A DNA stretch of 64,000 nt from Lachnospiraceae bacterium (GTDB lineage: Bacteria > Bacillota > Clostridia > Lachnospirales > Lachnospiraceae). The position numbers and the translations under genes were made by a program. The notes below the pieces were generated by a model, which did not search any database, was not told where the DNA came from, and worked only from the letters and a program-made list of their open reading frames with translations. Position 1 is the first letter of the stretch. Every line of letters begins with the position of its first letter. This document shows, one piece after another, positions 32,990-43,518 of this stretch. The DNA is taken from NCBI GenBank assembly GCA_022796475.1, contig JAAWIS010000005.1, positions 1-64,000 on the forward strand. Reading direction: 5' to 3'.

Positions 32990-35900
32990 GTGGCACAAAA
33001 AAATCGAAATCAAAGAACAGCGGATACCAGAAGCCGAAAGGCTGCTTCTGGCAGGGCAGCCAAACAGGGAAGAGGGCAGGAAGAATATTATGAAGAAGAA
33101 ATTCCTGCATTTTTACAGGCAGAGGTTATGATTATTTTGTCCTTTGCGGCTGCTGTCCTTCTATTTTTAAGCAATTTTCATTTATGCGGCGTGGTAGGAG
33201 ATTTTCTCAGGAAGCTGCAGCTTGGGCTTTTCGGTGTAGTGGGCTATATTGTTCCGGTTCTTGTTTTTATCGGAACCAGCTTTTACACAGCCAATAGGGG
33301 AAATTGGAAAGCTGTGATAAAACTGGCGGCTGTAATCGGAATGGCCTTGATTGTCTGCGGAATTTCACAGATGGTTTTTGGAATTAAACTGTCAGAGGGC
33401 GAGTCTGTGCTTGCTTTTTATAAGCTTTGTGGTGAAAGCGGAAAAGGCGGGGGATTGGTTGGGGGACTTTTGGCCATTTGTCTTCAATCAATCGTAGGAA
33501 CCATTGGAACGTATTTGATTTTTCTGGCGGCATTGATTATCTGCGGCGTATGCATTACAGAAAAATCATTTGTAAATGTGGTAAAAAGCAGCAGTGACCG
33601 GGCTTATCAGTATGCAAAGGAGGATGCAGCACGGCGAAGAGAGGAGCGGGAAGAACGCCAGGAAGAACGGCGGCGGCTCCGGGAAGAGAAAGTAGTGCGG
33701 GGAATAGATTTTGGATCCATACAGATCCAGGAAAACATGCCCCTTTCAGAAAATCAGAGGGCTGGCAGCCAGACATTCAAACCAACAGGGAAGGCTGGGG
33801 CACTTTTTACAGAACAGGAGATGGAGCGGAAAGAACAGGCGCCGTCGCCGGCAGATGTGTTTTCCGGGAGGATCCAACTTCCGCCGGAATATGCAGAGCC
33901 AGTTCCTTTTGAGGAGGATCTGCTTGCGTCTGCCCAACCTACAGGAATTGATACAGGAATGTATTCTTCCGAAAAAGGAAGAACGGTTTCAATATCAGCG
34001 GACAGGCCTGCTGCAAAAGAAGAAAAGCCAGAAGATAAAATCATGTCATTTTCCAGGAAGCCTTCCAAAAAGAATGAAGGTCCCTTATATGCAGAACGGG
34101 AGATTATGACGTTAGAAGAGATGAATGTAGGCCTTAATCTGCCTGAACTTCCAGGAAAACCTAATAAAGACAGGGGCAAAGAGGAGGATCTGGATCTTTT
34201 TACAGACGAGATATTTATTGAAGAAGCCGGGGAAGAAATAAAACCTGTCATCCGGGCGCCTAAGGACAGCTTTGGCAGCAGTCTGGATCATCAATATCAA
34301 ATCGTCAGTCAGCAAGCTGATACGAAAAAAGATCCCCTTTCGTTTGAATCATTTAGACCGGAACATTCGGAATCTTCTGATTTTGGACAATTGGAACAAA
34401 AGAAAGATCGGATCTGGAAGGAGGAGCCTGAGCAGGAATCATTTCTTGACGATGATGACAGTTTTTACGAAGAAACAGAGTTTGATGATGAATTTGATTC
34501 TTTTGGCGGATCCGATTTTTTAGTGAAAGCAAAGCCGGATAAGGATCAGGGGCCGGAGAAGATGACAAATACTTATGAGGATACCAGCTTTAATGGCAGC
34601 CAAAATACGGATAAAGAGGCTGGCTTTAGCAGCAGCCAAAATACTTTGACGGAAACAGATCCTTATCAGGAAGAAAAAGCAGAAGCGGGCGTGAATTACG
34701 ACAGCATTTTCGTTCCGGAGGAACCTAAGAGGGTGGTAACAGCTTCTGGAAAAGTGATTGAAACGGAAACAGAGCTGCTTCACAAAAAAATTGAAAAGAA
34801 GCGGGAGGAAGCTTTGGAGGGAAATAACAGGGAGGCAGTAAATGCAGCGGTAAAAAAACCGGAACCAGTAAAGAAACCCTATGTGTTTCCGCCTACCAGC
34901 CTGCTGAAAACAGGAACGAAAGCTGCCGGTTCCTTCTCCGAACAGGAATATAAGGATACGGCCATTAAGCTGCAGCAGACACTCAGGAATTTTGGCGTAG
35001 GCGTTACGGTAACCAATATAAGCTGTGGTCCAACTGTTACCAGATATGAGCTTCACCCGGAACAGGGCGTAAAGGTCAGCAAGATTGTAGGCTTAGCAGA
35101 CGATATTAAGCTGAGCCTGGCAGCAGCGGAAATTAGGATTGAAGCGCCCATTCCCGGAAAATCGGCTGTGGGAATTGAGGTTCCAAACAAAGAAAATTCC
35201 ATCGTATACCTTCGGGAGCTTCTGGAATCAGAAGGATTTGCAAACAGCAAATCCCGGCTGACTTTTGCAGTAGGGAAAGATATCGGCGGACAGCCGGTAA
35301 CGGCAGACATCGGGAAAATGCCTCATCTTTTAATTGCAGGCGCTACTGGATCCGGAAAATCAGTCTGTATCAATACCTTAATTATGAGTATTATTTATAA
35401 AGCAGATCCGGAAGATGTGAAGCTGATTATGATCGATCCAAAGGTAGTGGAATTAAGCATATATAATGGGATCCCCCATTTGATGATCCCGGTGGTTACG
35501 GATCCCAAAAAAGCTTCCGGTGCGCTGAATTGGGCTGTGGCGGAAATGGGAGATCGATACAAAAAGTTTGCCCAGTACAATGTGAGAGATCTGAAGGGAT
35601 ATAATGAAAAAATCAAAAATATCCAGGATATTCCTGAGGATAAGCGGCCTCAAAAACTGCCTCAGATTGTAATTATTGTTGACGAGCTGGCGGATCTTAT
35701 GATGGTGGTTCCAGGAGAAGTAGAAGATGCTATCTGCCGTCTGGCCCAGCTTGCCAGAGCAGCGGGAATCCATCTGGTAATAGCTACCCAGAGGCCTTCC
35801 GTAAACGTTATTACTGGCTTAATTAAAGCGAATGTGCCTTCCAGGATTGCTTTTTCTGTGTCTTCCGGTGTGGACTCCAGAACGATTATAGACATGAACG

Positions 35901-36325
35901 GAGCGGAGAAACTTTTGGGGAAGGGCGATATGCTCTTTTATCCTTCCGGGGTTCCGAAACCTCAGAGAGTACAGGGAGCCTTTGTTTCCGATCAGGAGGT
36001 TTCCAGTGTGGTAGAGTTTTTAACCCAGCAGGGGCTGACAGCCAGCTACAATACGGAAATGGAAAGCAAGATGATGTCGTCTGCGTCGGATTTAGCCGGA
36101 GGCGGCGACAGCAGCCGGGACGAATACTTTGTCCAGGCGGGAAAATTTATTATCGAGAAAGAAAAAGCTTCTATCGGAATGCTTCAGCGGGTTTTTAAAA
36201 TCGGCTTTAACCGTGCAGCCCGGATCATGGATCAGTTGGCTGATGCGGGAGTAGTAGGGGAAGAAGAGGGAACCAAACCAAGGAAGATCTTAATGACCAT
36301 GGAGGAATTTGAAAACATCTTGTAA
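32990..36325 (+). CDS. spoIIIE: SpoIIIE/FtsK DNA translocase
   Basis: The 1111-residue protein starts at GTG with AGGAGGC upstream. It has a basic N-terminus, four membrane segments between residues about 45 and 195, and a linker of about 450 residues that is strongly acidic (many DEE and SFD runs). The RecA-type motor follows, with Walker A GATGSGKSV near residue 785, Walker B IVIIVDELADLMM and GLIKANVPSRIAFSV. A C-terminal winged-helix gamma domain (residues about 1045-1111) would read KOPS/SRS sequences. It pumps chromosomal DNA through the septum during division and sporulation. The acidic linker is longer than in B. subtilis SpoIIIE (total about 790). Confidence 0.93.
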   Translation: MAQKNRNQRTADTRSRKAASGRAAKQGRGQEEYYEEEIPAFLQAEVMIILSFAAAVLLFLSNFHLCGVVGDFLRKLQLGLFGVVGYIVPVLVFIGTSFYTANRGNWKAVIKLAAVIGMALIVCGISQMVFGIKLSEGESVLAFYKLCGESGKGGGLVGGLLAICLQSIVGTIGTYLIFLAALIICGVCITEKSFVNVVKSSSDRAYQYAKEDAARRREEREERQEERRRLREEKVVRGIDFGSIQIQENMPLSENQRAGSQTFKPTGKAGALFTEQEMERKEQAPSPADVFSGRIQLPPEYAEPVPFEEDLLASAQPTGIDTGMYSSEKGRTVSISADRPAAKEEKPEDKIMSFSRKPSKKNEGPLYAEREIMTLEEMNVGLNLPELPGKPNKDRGKEEDLDLFTDEIFIEEAGEEIKPVIRAPKDSFGSSLDHQYQIVSQQADTKKDPLSFESFRPEHSESSDFGQLEQKKDRIWKEEPEQESFLDDDDSFYEETEFDDEFDSFGGSDFLVKAKPDKDQGPEKMTNTYEDTSFNGSQNTDKEAGFSSSQNTLTETDPYQEEKAEAGVNYDSIFVPEEPKRVVTASGKVIETETELLHKKIEKKREEALEGNNREAVNAAVKKPEPVKKPYVFPPTSLLKTGTKAAGSFSEQEYKDTAIKLQQTLRNFGVGVTVTNISCGPTVTRYELHPEQGVKVSKIVGLADDIKLSLAAAEIRIEAPIPGKSAVGIEVPNKENSIVYLRELLESEGFANSKSRLTFAVGKDIGGQPVTADIGKMPHLLIAGATGSGKSVCINTLIMSIIYKADPEDVKLIMIDPKVVELSIYNGIPHLMIPVVTDPKKASGALNWAVAEMGDRYKKFAQYNVRDLKGYNEKIKNIQDIPEDKRPQKLPQIVIIVDELADLMMVVPGEVEDAICRLAQLARAAGIHLVIATQRPSVNVITGLIKANVPSRIAFSVSSGVDSRTIIDMNGAEKLLGKGDMLFYPSGVPKPQRVQGAFVSDQEVSSVVEFLTQQGLTASYNTEMESKMMSSASDLAGGGDSSRDEYFVQAGKFIIEKEKASIGMLQRVFKIGFNRAARIMDQLADAGVVGEEEGTKPRKILMTMEEFENIL

Positions 36326-36380
36326 GCTTTGGTCAGGGAAGAACTAAGAAAAATGTTCAAAATGCAAAGGAGGCATCATC

Positions 36381-38051
36381 ATGAAAACAGATATTCAGAT
36401 TGCACAGGAAGCGAAAATGATCCCCATTAAAGAGGTAGCTGCAGCTTACGGCATCACAGAAGATGATCTGGAGCTTTACGGCAAGTATAAGGCAAAGCTG
36501 ACAGACGAATTGTGGGAGCAGGTAAAAGACCGCCCCGACGGGAAGCTGGTTTTGGTGACAGCAATTAATCCGACGCCTGCAGGAGAAGGGAAAACCACAA
36601 CTACAGTAGGACTTGGGCAGGCTTTGGCAAAGCTGAATAAAAAAGCGATTATTGCACTGCGGGAGCCTTCTTTGGGACCATGTTTCGGCATCAAGGGAGG
36701 AGCAGCAGGAGGCGGATACGCACAAGTAGTGCCTATGGAAGAGTTAAACCTTCATTTTACCGGAGATTTTCATGCAATTACCTCGGCGAATAATCTTTTG
36801 GCAGCCCTTTTGGACAATCATATCCAACAAGGAAATGCACTGGAAATTGATACCCGCCAGATTCTCTGGAAACGCTGTCTGGATATGAATGACCGGGTGC
36901 TGCGAAATGTAGTCGTAGGACTTGGAGCAAAACCGGACGGCTTTGTAAGAGAAGATCATTTTGTCATTACGGTGGCATCTGAAATCATGGCAATCCTTTG
37001 TCTTGCATCCGATATGAAGGACTTAAAGGATCGTCTTGGGCGCATTATTGTAGCCTATAACTATGCCGGTGAACCGGTTACAGCCGCTCAGCTTAATGCT
37101 GTAGGCGCCATGGCCGCTTTGCTGAAGGATGCCTTAAAACCAAATCTGATTCAAACCTTAGAGCACACAGGCGCCTTAGTCCACGGCGGACCCTTTGCCA
37201 ATATCGCCCACGGCTGCAACAGCGTCCGTGCTACCAGAACAGCATTAAAGCTTGCTGATATTACAGTAACCGAGGCTGGTTTCGGAGCTGACTTAGGCGC
37301 TGAGAAGTTTTTTGACATTAAGTGCAGGATGGCAAGTCTAAAGCCGGATGCAGTAGTACTGGTAGCGACAGTCCGTGCTTTGAAATATAATGGAGGGGTT
37401 CCTAAAACAGAACTTTCTCATGAAAATTTAGAGGCCTTGGCAAAAGGAATTGTAAATCTGGAGAAGCATATTGAAAATCTGCAGAAATTCGGGGTTCCTG
37501 TGGTAGTTACCTTAAATTCCTTCATAAGTGACACAGAGGCTGAATACGCATTTATTAAGAATTTCTGCGAGGAAAGAGGCTGTGAATTTGCCTTATCCGA
37601 AGTTTGGGCAAAAGGCGGGGAAGGCGGCGTAGCCCTTGCAGAAAAAGTGCTGGAAACCCTGGAAAAGAAGGAAAGCCATTTTACGCCGATTTATCCCGAT
37701 GAAGCAAGTTTAGAGGATAAGATTGCGGCTGTGGCAAAGGAAATTTACGGTGCCCAGAAAGTAAGTTATGCCCCGGCAGCCGCCAAAGCATTAAAGAAGG
37801 CAGAAGAAATGGGATTTGGAAGTCTTCCGGTTTGCATGGCGAAAACCCAGTATTCTCTGTCAGATGACCAGACAAAACTTGGCCGTCCGGAAGGATTTAC
37901 CATTAATGTAAGAGATGCTTACGTTTCAGCAGGGGCCGGTTTTGTAGTGGTTCTTACCGGAGCAATTATGACTATGCCAGGCCTTCCGAAGAAACCGGCG
38001 GCAGATAGCATAGATGTAAATGAAGAAGGCGTGATTACCGGATTATTTTAG
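36381..38051 (+). CDS. fhs: Formate-tetrahydrofolate ligase
   Basis: This 556-residue enzyme makes 10-formyl-tetrahydrofolate from formate, ATP and THF, a step of the Wood-Ljungdahl methyl branch and of purine supply. Seen are the P-loop [14 protein letters not shown] (near residue 63), the hallmark [20 protein letters not shown] in two overlapping pieces, and FNGDFHAI-like [15 protein letters not shown]. The end [14 protein letters not shown] sequence (EEGVITGLF) is typical. AAAGGAGG precedes the ATG. It is the first gene of the compact plus-strand block, 55 bases after ftsK. Confidence 0.95.
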   Translation: MKTDIQIAQEAKMIPIKEVAAAYGITEDDLELYGKYKAKLTDELWEQVKDRPDGKLVLVTAINPTPAGEGKTTTTVGLGQALAKLNKKAIIALREPSLGPCFGIKGGAAGGGYAQVVPMEELNLHFTGDFHAITSANNLLAALLDNHIQQGNALEIDTRQILWKRCLDMNDRVLRNVVVGLGAKPDGFVREDHFVITVASEIMAILCLASDMKDLKDRLGRIIVAYNYAGEPVTAAQLNAVGAMAALLKDALKPNLIQTLEHTGALVHGGPFANIAHGCNSVRATRTALKLADITVTEAGFGADLGAEKFFDIKCRMASLKPDAVVLVATVRALKYNGGVPKTELSHENLEALAKGIVNLEKHIENLQKFGVPVVVTLNSFISDTEAEYAFIKNFCEERGCEFALSEVWAKGGEGGVALAEKVLETLEKKESHFTPIYPDEASLEDKIAAVAKEIYGAQKVSYAPAAAKALKKAEEMGFGSLPVCMAKTQYSLSDDQTKLGRPEGFTINVRDAYVSAGAGFVVVLTGAIMTMPGLPKKPAADSIDVNEEGVITGLF

Positions 38052-38077
38052 TTATAGAATGGAAAGGGCGTGGGCCT

Positions 38078-39556
38078 ATGGTATTAAAGGATTGGATTAG
38101 GGAGCTTAACTGTCAGCTTCTTCAGGGGAGCCTGGATACGGAAGTGGAAGAAGTGGTCTATGATTCCAGAAAAGCCTGTCCCGGAGCGGTATTTGTGTGT
38201 ATGAAAGGAGCCAGAACGGACTCTCACAAATTCTGCAGTCAGGTATATGAGGCTGGTGCCCGTGTATTCGTAGTGGAAGAACCCTTAGAGCTTCCAAAAG
38301 ACGCGGTAATGCTTCAGGTGGAAAACGGGCGGAAAGCTTTGGCCGCCCTTTCAGCCGCCAGGTTTGGCTATCCGGACCGCACCATGGTTACCATCGGAGT
38401 TACAGGAACCAAGGGAAAAACTACCACTGTCCATATGATAAAAGCAATTTTAGAGGCATGTGGGAAACGGGTAGGAATGATTGGAACGAACGGCGTTTCC
38501 TTTGCCGGGGTGTGGGAACCGACCAGGAATACCACACCAGAATCTTACGAGCTTCATCGGTATTTTTCAAAAATGGCAGAGGCAGACTGCGAATATGTGG
38601 TAATGGAAGTTTCCTCCCAGGCATTTAAGATGCATCGGACAGACGGGATTTTCTTTGATTTCGGGATTTTTACCAATCTGTCACCAGATCATATCGGGCC
38701 AGATGAGCATAAAGATTTTGACGAGTATTTAGCCTGCAAGGCTATGATGTTTCAGCAGTGCCGGATCGGGATTGGAAATTATGATGATGAACATTTTCAT
38801 CAGGTCACGGCAGAAGCAGACTGTCCCGTTTATACATATGGGATAGAAGGAGATGCTGATTTCAGGGCAGAGCAGATCCGCTTCGTAGCGGAAAGTGGCT
38901 TTGTAGGACTGGAGTTTGCGGTCAAGGGACGGCTGGACATGGAGGTTAAAGTCAATATCCCGGGAAGATTTAATATTTCAAATGCTGTGGCAGCATTTAG
39001 CGTATGCAGCTTTTTCAATCTTCCTGTTGATAAGATGGGCCGCGCATTAGAACGTATTTCTGTGAATGGACGAATGGAGCTGGCGTATGCCTCCAGCCGC
39101 TGCAAGGTAATTATCGACTATGCCCACAATGCAGTCAGTATGGAAAGTCTTTTGCATACACTCCGGGATTACCAGCCGGCCAGGCTGGTAGTGGTGTTTG
39201 GATGCGGCGGAAACCGTTCAAAAGACCGTCGGTATGCCATGGGAGAAATGGCAGGGAAGATGGCTGATTTTTCCATAATTACTGCTGATAATTCCAGGTA
39301 TGAAAAGGTAGAGGATATTATAGCTGACATTGTGAGTGCCCTGGCTCCCACAAAGGGAGCCTATATCACGATTCCAGACCGGAGAGAAGCGATTACATAT
39401 GCGATTGCCCATGCCCGGGAAGGCGATATGATCGCTATTATCGGAAAAGGACATGAAGATTATCAGGAGGTAAACGGCATCCGCACCCATTTCCTGGATC
39501 GGGAAGTAGTGGAGGAAGCGGTGCTTGCCATGGAGCAGCATCCGGACGCTCCTTAG
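38078..39556 (+). CDS. murE: MurE-type UDP-MurNAc-tripeptide ligase
   Basis: The 492-residue Mur ligase has an N-terminal substrate domain, P-loop GVTGTKGKTTTVHM (near residue 110), NTTPES, the carbamylated-lysine region YLACKAMMF, and a C-terminal domain with DYAHN, FGCGGNRSKDRRYAMG and GKGHEDYQ. It adds the third stem-peptide residue. The specificity loop, DNPR in meso-DAP-adding MurE, reads DNSR here (ITADNSRYEK), so the amino acid added may differ or this may be a paralogue. murF follows after about 90 bases. The pair lies outside any division/wall cluster. Confidence 0.82.
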   Translation: MVLKDWIRELNCQLLQGSLDTEVEEVVYDSRKACPGAVFVCMKGARTDSHKFCSQVYEAGARVFVVEEPLELPKDAVMLQVENGRKALAALSAARFGYPDRTMVTIGVTGTKGKTTTVHMIKAILEACGKRVGMIGTNGVSFAGVWEPTRNTTPESYELHRYFSKMAEADCEYVVMEVSSQAFKMHRTDGIFFDFGIFTNLSPDHIGPDEHKDFDEYLACKAMMFQQCRIGIGNYDDEHFHQVTAEADCPVYTYGIEGDADFRAEQIRFVAESGFVGLEFAVKGRLDMEVKVNIPGRFNISNAVAAFSVCSFFNLPVDKMGRALERISVNGRMELAYASSRCKVIIDYAHNAVSMESLLHTLRDYQPARLVVVFGCGGNRSKDRRYAMGEMAGKMADFSIITADNSRYEKVEDIIADIVSALAPTKGAYITIPDRREAITYAIAHAREGDMIAIIGKGHEDYQEVNGIRTHFLDREVVEEAVLAMEQHPDAP

Positions 39557-39646
39557 AGCGTGTCTGAAAATTGCTTTCCGATACGCTCTGGGGTGCTCCA
39601 TACGTTAACCGCAATATGAATATAAATGGAAGCAGGAAGTCAGGAT
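39557..39646. other. Hairpin in the murE-murF gap
   Basis: GAGCGTGTC (39556-39564 region) pairs with GATACGCTC about 15 bases later, one wobble, without a following T-run. It may be a small repeat rather than a terminator. Confidence 0.4.
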
Positions 39647-41062
39647 ATGGAAGATATAACAGTAAAGGATATTGTAAAAGCCTGCGGCGGAAAGCTGCTG
39701 TGCGGAAACCCGGAAACCATTCTTACACATATCAGCATTGATTCCAGAATGATGAAGGGGGACGATTTATTCGTTCCCCTCATTGGAGAGAAGAATGATG
39801 CTCATAATTATATCCATCAGGCCTTTGAAAATGGGGCCAAAGCTGTGCTGACCGCGCGTCACAGCCATATGGAATCAGAAAAACCGTGGATTCAGGTAGA
39901 AGATACCAAAAAGGCTTTGCAGGCCATCGGAACCTGGTATCGGAACCGGCTTTCTCTGCCTCTCATCGGGATAACCGGAAGTGTGGGAAAAACCACTACC
40001 AGAGAAATGATCGGAGCTGCCCTGGCTGCAAAATATAAGGTATATAAAACGCCGGGGAACAGCAACAGCCAGGTGGGTGTGCCCATTACGATCTCGGAAA
40101 TTTTAAAAGAAGACGAAATCGGTGTAATTGAACTTGGCATCAGCGAACCGGGAGAAATGGAACGGATCGCTTTCGTGGCTAAGGTGGATCAGGCTGTGGT
40201 AACGAATATTGGCATTTCTCATATTGAGCAGTTAGGATCCCAGGATAATATTTGCCGGGAGAAATTTCATATACAGGATGGAATGGCAGAAGGAGGAATT
40301 CTCTATTTGAATGGGGATGACCCGATCCTGGTGAAGCAAAAAGCCAAAACCGGATGCCGGACAGTTTACTATGGTTTAGGTGAACACTGCGACTATCAGG
40401 CATCAGATATCCGGCTGGAAAAGGGAAAACCTGTTTTTATGGCGATCTGCAGAAAAGGGGGAGAATCTGCAAAAGTTTCTCTTAATGTATTTGGCCGGCA
40501 TATGATCGGAAATGCCATGGCAGCGCTGGCTGTGGCAAGAGAAAATGGGATTTCGCTGGAAGACGGAGCAAGAGCCCTGGAAAAGTTTTGCGGGTATCAG
40601 GGAAGACAGCAGATTCATGAGGTAAATGGAATTACCATAATTGATGATTCTTATAACGCAAGCCCGGTATCTATGAAAGCGGGAATACAGGTTTTGTGTG
40701 ATATCCCTGCTTCCGGAAGAAAGTTTGCCGTGCTTGCAGATATGAAAGAGTTAGGATCCGAAGCCTCTTCTTATCACAGGGAAATTGGAATATTTTTAGC
40801 AGAAAAAAAGATTCATGGGATCGCCCTTTATGGGGAACTGGCAGCTCAGATCGGAGAAGCTTTAAACAGACAAAAAGAGCTTGCAAACAGCCAGAAGAAA
40901 GAGGGAATGGAGGAATTCCCACAGGAAATCTGCTGTTTTTTAGAGAAGGAAAGTCTGAAAAAATGGCTGAAGGCTCAATTAAAAAGCGGAGATTGCGTGC
41001 TGTTTAAAGGTTCTAACAGTATGGGCCTGAAAACATTGGTTTCAGCATTTTTAAACCAATAA
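39647..41062 (+). CDS. murF: MurF, UDP-MurNAc-tripeptide-D-Ala-D-Ala ligase
   Basis: The start could be ATG 39626 or, better, ATG 39647 with AGGAAGT at normal spacing (471 residues). The P-loop is GITGSVGKTTTREM, followed by NSNSQVGVPITI, the MurF-specific ELGISEPGEME, GNAMAALAVA and DDSYNASPVSMKAGI. It joins D-Ala-D-Ala to the tripeptide in the cytoplasm to finish the muramyl pentapeptide. It follows the MurE homologue and would act directly on its product. There is a stretch of 163 bases to priA with no gene and no clear terminator. Confidence 0.92.
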   Translation: MEDITVKDIVKACGGKLLCGNPETILTHISIDSRMMKGDDLFVPLIGEKNDAHNYIHQAFENGAKAVLTARHSHMESEKPWIQVEDTKKALQAIGTWYRNRLSLPLIGITGSVGKTTTREMIGAALAAKYKVYKTPGNSNSQVGVPITISEILKEDEIGVIELGISEPGEMERIAFVAKVDQAVVTNIGISHIEQLGSQDNICREKFHIQDGMAEGGILYLNGDDPILVKQKAKTGCRTVYYGLGEHCDYQASDIRLEKGKPVFMAICRKGGESAKVSLNVFGRHMIGNAMAALAVARENGISLEDGARALEKFCGYQGRQQIHEVNGITIIDDSYNASPVSMKAGIQVLCDIPASGRKFAVLADMKELGSEASSYHREIGIFLAEKKIHGIALYGELAAQIGEALNRQKELANSQKKEGMEEFPQEICCFLEKESLKKWLKAQLKSGDCVLFKGSNSMGLKTLVSAFLNQ

Positions 41063-41225
41063 AAAGGCAGCAGCTTTTAAGTCTTCTGCTAACAGCAGCG
41101 GGTCTGCCGGTGGCGCCTGCAGAAAAGTTTGTCAAATTTGCAGTGAAAATGGTGTGTTTGCTGCCGGGCGCATGAAGGTTGCTGAGGGCATTCAGGCAAA
41201 ATAACAAAATCGGAGAGAAAAGCAC

Positions 41226-43490
41226 ATGGCAGAATTTGCCGATATTATTATTGATATCTCACATGAGAAAGTAGACCGGCCTTTTCAGTACCGGATACCA
41301 GAATCTTTGAAAAGCCAGGTTTATGCAGGCTGCCAGGTGGATGTACCCTTTGGAAAGGGGAACCGGATCCGAAAGGGATATGTAGTAGGCTTATCCAATC
41401 AGGCTTGCTACGATCGGGAAAAACTAAAAGAAATTGTCAGGATCCATAAGGGAAGTGTTTCAGCAGAATCCCAGTTGATCCAAGTTGCCTGGTGGATGAA
41501 GGAGCGCTATGGATCCACTATGAACCAGGCTTTAAAAACGGTGCTCCCGGTAAAGCAGAAAGTAAAGCAGAAGGAGAAGCGATGGATTACCTGCCTGATA
41601 AGGAAAGAGGAGTTAAGGATTCAGATTGCAGAAGCTGCAAAAAGGAAATATAAGGCCAGGGAACGGCTTTTTAGGGCTTTTTTGGAAATGGAGCAGATTC
41701 CCTACGAAATGGCGCTGCAGCAGCTTCATATAACAGCGGCAGCGATGAAGCCTTTGATTGACCAGGGGATGATTCGATTAGATACCTTGGCAGATTACCG
41801 GAATCCGGCTGCCGGATTTTTGAAATCTCAGGGGAAAACAGGTTCATTGGTTACATTAAACCAGGAGCAGCAGGCAGTTGTTTCGGACATTTGTCTGCAG
41901 TATGACAAAGGGATTCAAAAGACCTATCTGATTCACGGAATTACCGGAAGCGGAAAAACAGAAATTTATATGGAGCTGATTGAACATATGCAGAGTCAGG
42001 GAAAAGAATCCATTCTCCTGATTCCGGAAATTTCCCTTACGTATCAGACGGTTATGCGGTTTTGCAGGCGGTTTGGAAATAAAGTTTCTTTTATTAATTC
42101 CAAGCTTTCGGCAGGGGAGCGGTACGATCAGTTTGAACAGGCAAGAAAAGGGGAAATTCAGATTATGATTGGCCCTCGTTCTGCGCTGTTTACTCCCTTC
42201 CGCAATCTGGGGCTGATTATAATGGATGAAGAACATGAAACTGCCTATAAAAGCGAAATCACGCCCAGATATCATGCAAGAGAAACGGCTCAGTACAGGG
42301 CCGGGCTGTGCGGCGCCAGTGTGGTGTTAGGATCTGCCACACCTTCTGTAGAAACCTATACGAAGGCGCTTCATGGGATTTACGGCTATTATAAAATCAC
42401 CAGACGGGCGAAGAAAAACAGTATGCTTCCATCGGTTATGGTAGTGGATATGCGAAAGGAGCTGAAGGAAGGGAACCGATCGATTTTCAGCGGCCGTCTG
42501 GAAAGTCTGATAAAAGAAAAGCTGGCTAAAAAAGAACAGATTATTCTCTTTTTAAACCGCAGGGGATATTCCAGTTTTTTGTCCTGCAGAAACTGCGGGG
42601 CGGCCATTAAATGTCCTCACTGTGATGTTACCCTAACGCTTCACCAGGATGATCGTCTTGTATGCCACTACTGCAACTACCAAATCCGGCGTCCCAGGCT
42701 TTGTCCTGCCTGCTCTTCCCCTTACCTTGCACCCTTTGGGGCAGGAACGCAAAAAGTAGCAGCTTTGGTTCGGGAAACCTTTCCAGAGGCAAGGGTACTG
42801 AGGATGGACTATGACACTACCTCAAAAAAAGGGGGGCATGAGGCCATTTTATCTGCATTTTCCGGCCATGAGGCAGATATTTTAGTGGGAACCCAGATGA
42901 TTGTAAAAGGTCATGATTTTCCGGCAGTTACTCTGGTAGGGATATTAGCGGCAGACCTATCTCTTTACGCCCCGGATTACCGGTGCGGGGAGCGGACTTT
43001 TCAGCTTTTGACTCAGGCGGCTGGAAGGGCAGGAAGAGATGAACGAAGCGGGCATGTAGTGATACAAACTTACAGCCCGGAGCATTACTGCATTGAAGCT
43101 GCTGCTACCCAGAATTATGAACAATTTTATCAAAAGGAAATGGAGTACCGGAAACTTCTTTCCTATCCTCCTGCCTGTGCGCTGATGGCATTAATGGTTA
43201 GTTCCCCAAATGAAGAAATAACAGGAAAGGCGATGGAAACTGCCTGGCGCATTGCCGAACATTTTTACCGGAACATGGCAGCAGGACCGCACCTGTCCGG
43301 TTCCCTAAATATGCAGTTTATCGGCCCGGTAAATGCGGTTATTTACAAACTTAATGATATGTACAGAAAAATTTTATATATGAAGTGCGAAAATTATGAT
43401 ATACTAATAAAAATCAGAAATCATATGGAAGAGGAATTAAAAGGTCACAGCTTTTATGGCCAGGCATCAATTCTGTTTGATTTTATGTAG
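41226..43490 (+). CDS. priA: Primosomal protein N', PriA helicase
   Basis: This 754-residue 3'-to-5' helicase restarts stalled forks. The N-terminal DNA-binding domain (FQYRIPESLKSQVYAGCQV) is followed by Walker A GITGSGKTEIY (near residue 238), DEEHE, GSATPS, and an eight-cysteine zinc insertion (CRNC.., CPHC.., CHYC.., CPAC) between the helicase lobes, then GTQMIVKGHDFP and QAAGRAGR. Length is typical. GGAGAG precedes the ATG. It heads the conserved Bacillus/Clostridium gene order priA-def-fmt-rsmB-rlmN-prpC-prkC-rsgA-rpe-thiN. Confidence 0.96.
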   Translation: MAEFADIIIDISHEKVDRPFQYRIPESLKSQVYAGCQVDVPFGKGNRIRKGYVVGLSNQACYDREKLKEIVRIHKGSVSAESQLIQVAWWMKERYGSTMNQALKTVLPVKQKVKQKEKRWITCLIRKEELRIQIAEAAKRKYKARERLFRAFLEMEQIPYEMALQQLHITAAAMKPLIDQGMIRLDTLADYRNPAAGFLKSQGKTGSLVTLNQEQQAVVSDICLQYDKGIQKTYLIHGITGSGKTEIYMELIEHMQSQGKESILLIPEISLTYQTVMRFCRRFGNKVSFINSKLSAGERYDQFEQARKGEIQIMIGPRSALFTPFRNLGLIIMDEEHETAYKSEITPRYHARETAQYRAGLCGASVVLGSATPSVETYTKALHGIYGYYKITRRAKKNSMLPSVMVVDMRKELKEGNRSIFSGRLESLIKEKLAKKEQIILFLNRRGYSSFLSCRNCGAAIKCPHCDVTLTLHQDDRLVCHYCNYQIRRPRLCPACSSPYLAPFGAGTQKVAALVRETFPEARVLRMDYDTTSKKGGHEAILSAFSGHEADILVGTQMIVKGHDFPAVTLVGILAADLSLYAPDYRCGERTFQLLTQAAGRAGRDERSGHVVIQTYSPEHYCIEAAATQNYEQFYQKEMEYRKLLSYPPACALMALMVSSPNEEITGKAMETAWRIAEHFYRNMAAGPHLSGSLNMQFIGPVNAVIYKLNDMYRKILYMKCENYDILIKIRNHMEEELKGHSFYGQASILFDFM

Positions 43491-43518
43491 ATTTAAGAAG
43501 GAGAGCAAAGGATACATT

